Assembly: GCF_023016155.1 (NCBI RefSeq)
Contig: NZ_JALKBG010000008.1
Location: forward strand, 498,501 to 562,500
Direction of reading: 5' to 3'
Length of the DNA: 64,000 nt
DNA from: Aliiroseovarius sp. F20344
Lineage (GTDB): Bacteria > Pseudomonadota > Alphaproteobacteria > Rhodobacterales > Rhodobacteraceae
The notes beneath the pieces were generated by a model that was given only the letters and a program-made list of their open reading frames with translations, did not search any database and was not told the DNA's origin. The position numbers and the translations under genes were made by a program. Each line of letters opens with the position of its first letter. Positions within the stretch are counted from its first letter, which is position 1. Shown here in pieces: positions 63,092-64,000 of the stretch.

Positions 63092-64000
63092 GCGCTCCTC
63101 CTGCCATAGGGGGACAAGCCTTCCTGCTCTTCCATCGCTTTGATCATAAGGGTCAGACCAGCGTTCAAATCAAGGGATGGACGCCAGCCAGTCAGGTCAA
63201 AAACCTTGTCCGAGATCAGGCAAAGCTCATGGCCAGTTTCCGGGTCTTGCGGGTGAAGATGCAAAAGATCCTCTGAGGCACCGGTAAGTTCTAAAACCAT
63301 CTGTGCCAGTTCGCGCATGCTGGGTGCGGTGGCTGACCCAAGGTTCAAAACGGGTGGCAAATCCCCTTCAACCCGGCCAAGCCCGATCAGCGCCTGAACC
63401 ATATCTGAAACATGCACCAGATCGCGGCGGTCTTCGGGGCGTCGCACATCAAAGTTCTCTCCGGAAAGGCATGCTTCCACCATTGACGGAACTATGAAAT
63501 CTCCGCCCTGATCCGGGCCATAGGTCAACGCCAAACGTGCTGTGGTAGTAGCGAAACGCAAATGAGGACGGGCTGCATTCAGATAATGGGTGCCTGACAG
63601 CATGGAGGCTGCGTATGCATTTGTCGGCTGGGCGTGAGATCCTTCGTCATGCGGGGCGGGCGCACGGCCATATTCGGCAATCGTGCCTGCACGAATGAAT
63701 GCTTTGGGCGGCGTTTGCAACGCGTCAGCGGCCCGGATCATCGTAAGAAGCGGCGCGACATTTGCTTCATGTGCGGTCTTTAGATCCCGAAGTGGGTCCG
63801 AAGAGGTAAACCGCGTCTGCGCGCTAAGGTGATAAATCACATCAGGAACGATTTGCTGCATCTGCCGGGTCAGCCCTACCAGATCCTGTGAATCGACCCA
63901 GTAAACCCCAATCTGTGAAGCGATATCCTGCAGGCGTGCAGTGGAAGAACCCGGTCGCGACAGAACCGCGACCTCGTCCCCATTTGCGAGTAAAGCGCGG
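63088..64000 (-). CDS. NAD-dependent sugar epimerase/dehydratase (N-terminus cut by window edge)
   Basis: This extended-SDR protein is open to the right edge, so its N-terminal nucleotide loop lies outside. Visible are RALLANGDEVAVLSRPGSS (second strand), YHLSAQTRF, the Ser/Thr region RAGTIAEYG and a Y-A-A-S-M motif where Y-x3-K is normal. A C-terminal substrate domain follows. It probably modifies a nucleotide sugar for the adjacent glycosyltransferases. The apparent loss of the catalytic lysine is unusual. Confidence 0.85.
   Translation of the reverse strand, partial: RALLANGDEVAVLSRPGSSTARLQDIASQIGVYWVDSQDLVGLTRQMQQIVPDVIYHLSAQTRFTSSDPLRDLKTAHEANVAPLLTMIRAADALQTPPKAFIRAGTIAEYGRAPAPHDEGSHAQPTNAYAASMLSGTHYLNAARPHLRFATTTARLALTYGPDQGGDFIVPSMVEACLSGENFDVRRPEDRRDLVHVSDMVQALIGLGRVEGDLPPVLNLGSATAPSMRELAQMVLELTGASEDLLHLHPQDPETGHELCLISDKVFDLTGWRPSLDLNAGLTLMIKAMEEQEGLSPYGRRSA

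Overview
The window looks like a chromosomal segment of a marine alphaproteobacterium of the Rhodobacterales (Roseobacter group). This is inferred from the content rather than from any database search: crotonyl-CoA carboxylase/reductase and ethylmalonyl-CoA mutase (the ethylmalonyl-CoA pathway), a B12-dependent NrdJ, a LuxR/LuxI pair, PutA with a divergent Lrp-type regulator, a reductive pyrimidine pathway, and many compact operons with ATGA/GTGA-type overlaps. No prophage, transposase or CRISPR array was seen.

Layout. 1-405 is the start of a secreted HAF-repeat protein that runs off the left edge. 0.6-12.4 kb holds housekeeping metabolism: phosphoglucomutase, an AsnC-type regulator divergent from an ornithine decarboxylase-like enzyme, a thioesterase, metF/metR, an inositol-phosphatase, a lone Flp-type pilin, a rhomboid protease, and putA/putR. 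After tRNA-Leu(TAA), 12.6-24.3 kb is a pyrimidine/hydantoin catabolic region. It has an ABC importer, dihydropyrimidinase, N-carbamoyl amino acid amidohydrolase, a barstar-like gene, two tandem RutR-like TetR regulators, an EamA permease and preA-preT. Palindromes resembling RutR sites lie in front of both divergent transcription units.

24.4-33.2 kb is mixed: ychF, trpA, an FAD oxidoreductase, DUF2478, DUF1989, creD, deoD, a DUF4329 protein and a CAP protein. 33.3-38.4 kb holds ecm, a PlsB-like acyltransferase and ccr. 38.6-40.2 kb is a quorum-sensing locus with a small gene overlapping luxR. 40.3-44.3 kb has a RecD-like helicase, an SDR, and a TauE/SafE exporter paired with a TIGR02186 protein. 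44.4-49.9 kb is a nucleoside-uptake operon: a BMP-type binding protein, an ABC ATPase, two permeases and purine nucleoside phosphorylase. 50.0-54.2 kb contains rimI, tsaB, nfuA, usp, ilvE and a DUF1489 gene. ilvE is preceded by what looks like a leader peptide and attenuator.

54.3-56.7 kb contains a peculiar tRNA-like gene with a greatly enlarged anticodon arm, followed by nrdJ. From 57 kb to the right edge the window enters a surface-polysaccharide region with a sulfotransferase, two glycosyltransferases and a sugar epimerase. Embedded in it is the most unusual system here: genes for the E1 alpha and E1 beta subunits of a 2-oxoacid dehydrogenase, then a single-frame fusion of a lipoyl domain, an E1/E3-binding domain and a NeuD/PglD-type hexapeptide acyltransferase. 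The usual E2 catalytic core is replaced by a sugar N-acyltransferase. This suggests, but does not prove, a complex that passes an acyl group from lipoate directly to an amino sugar.
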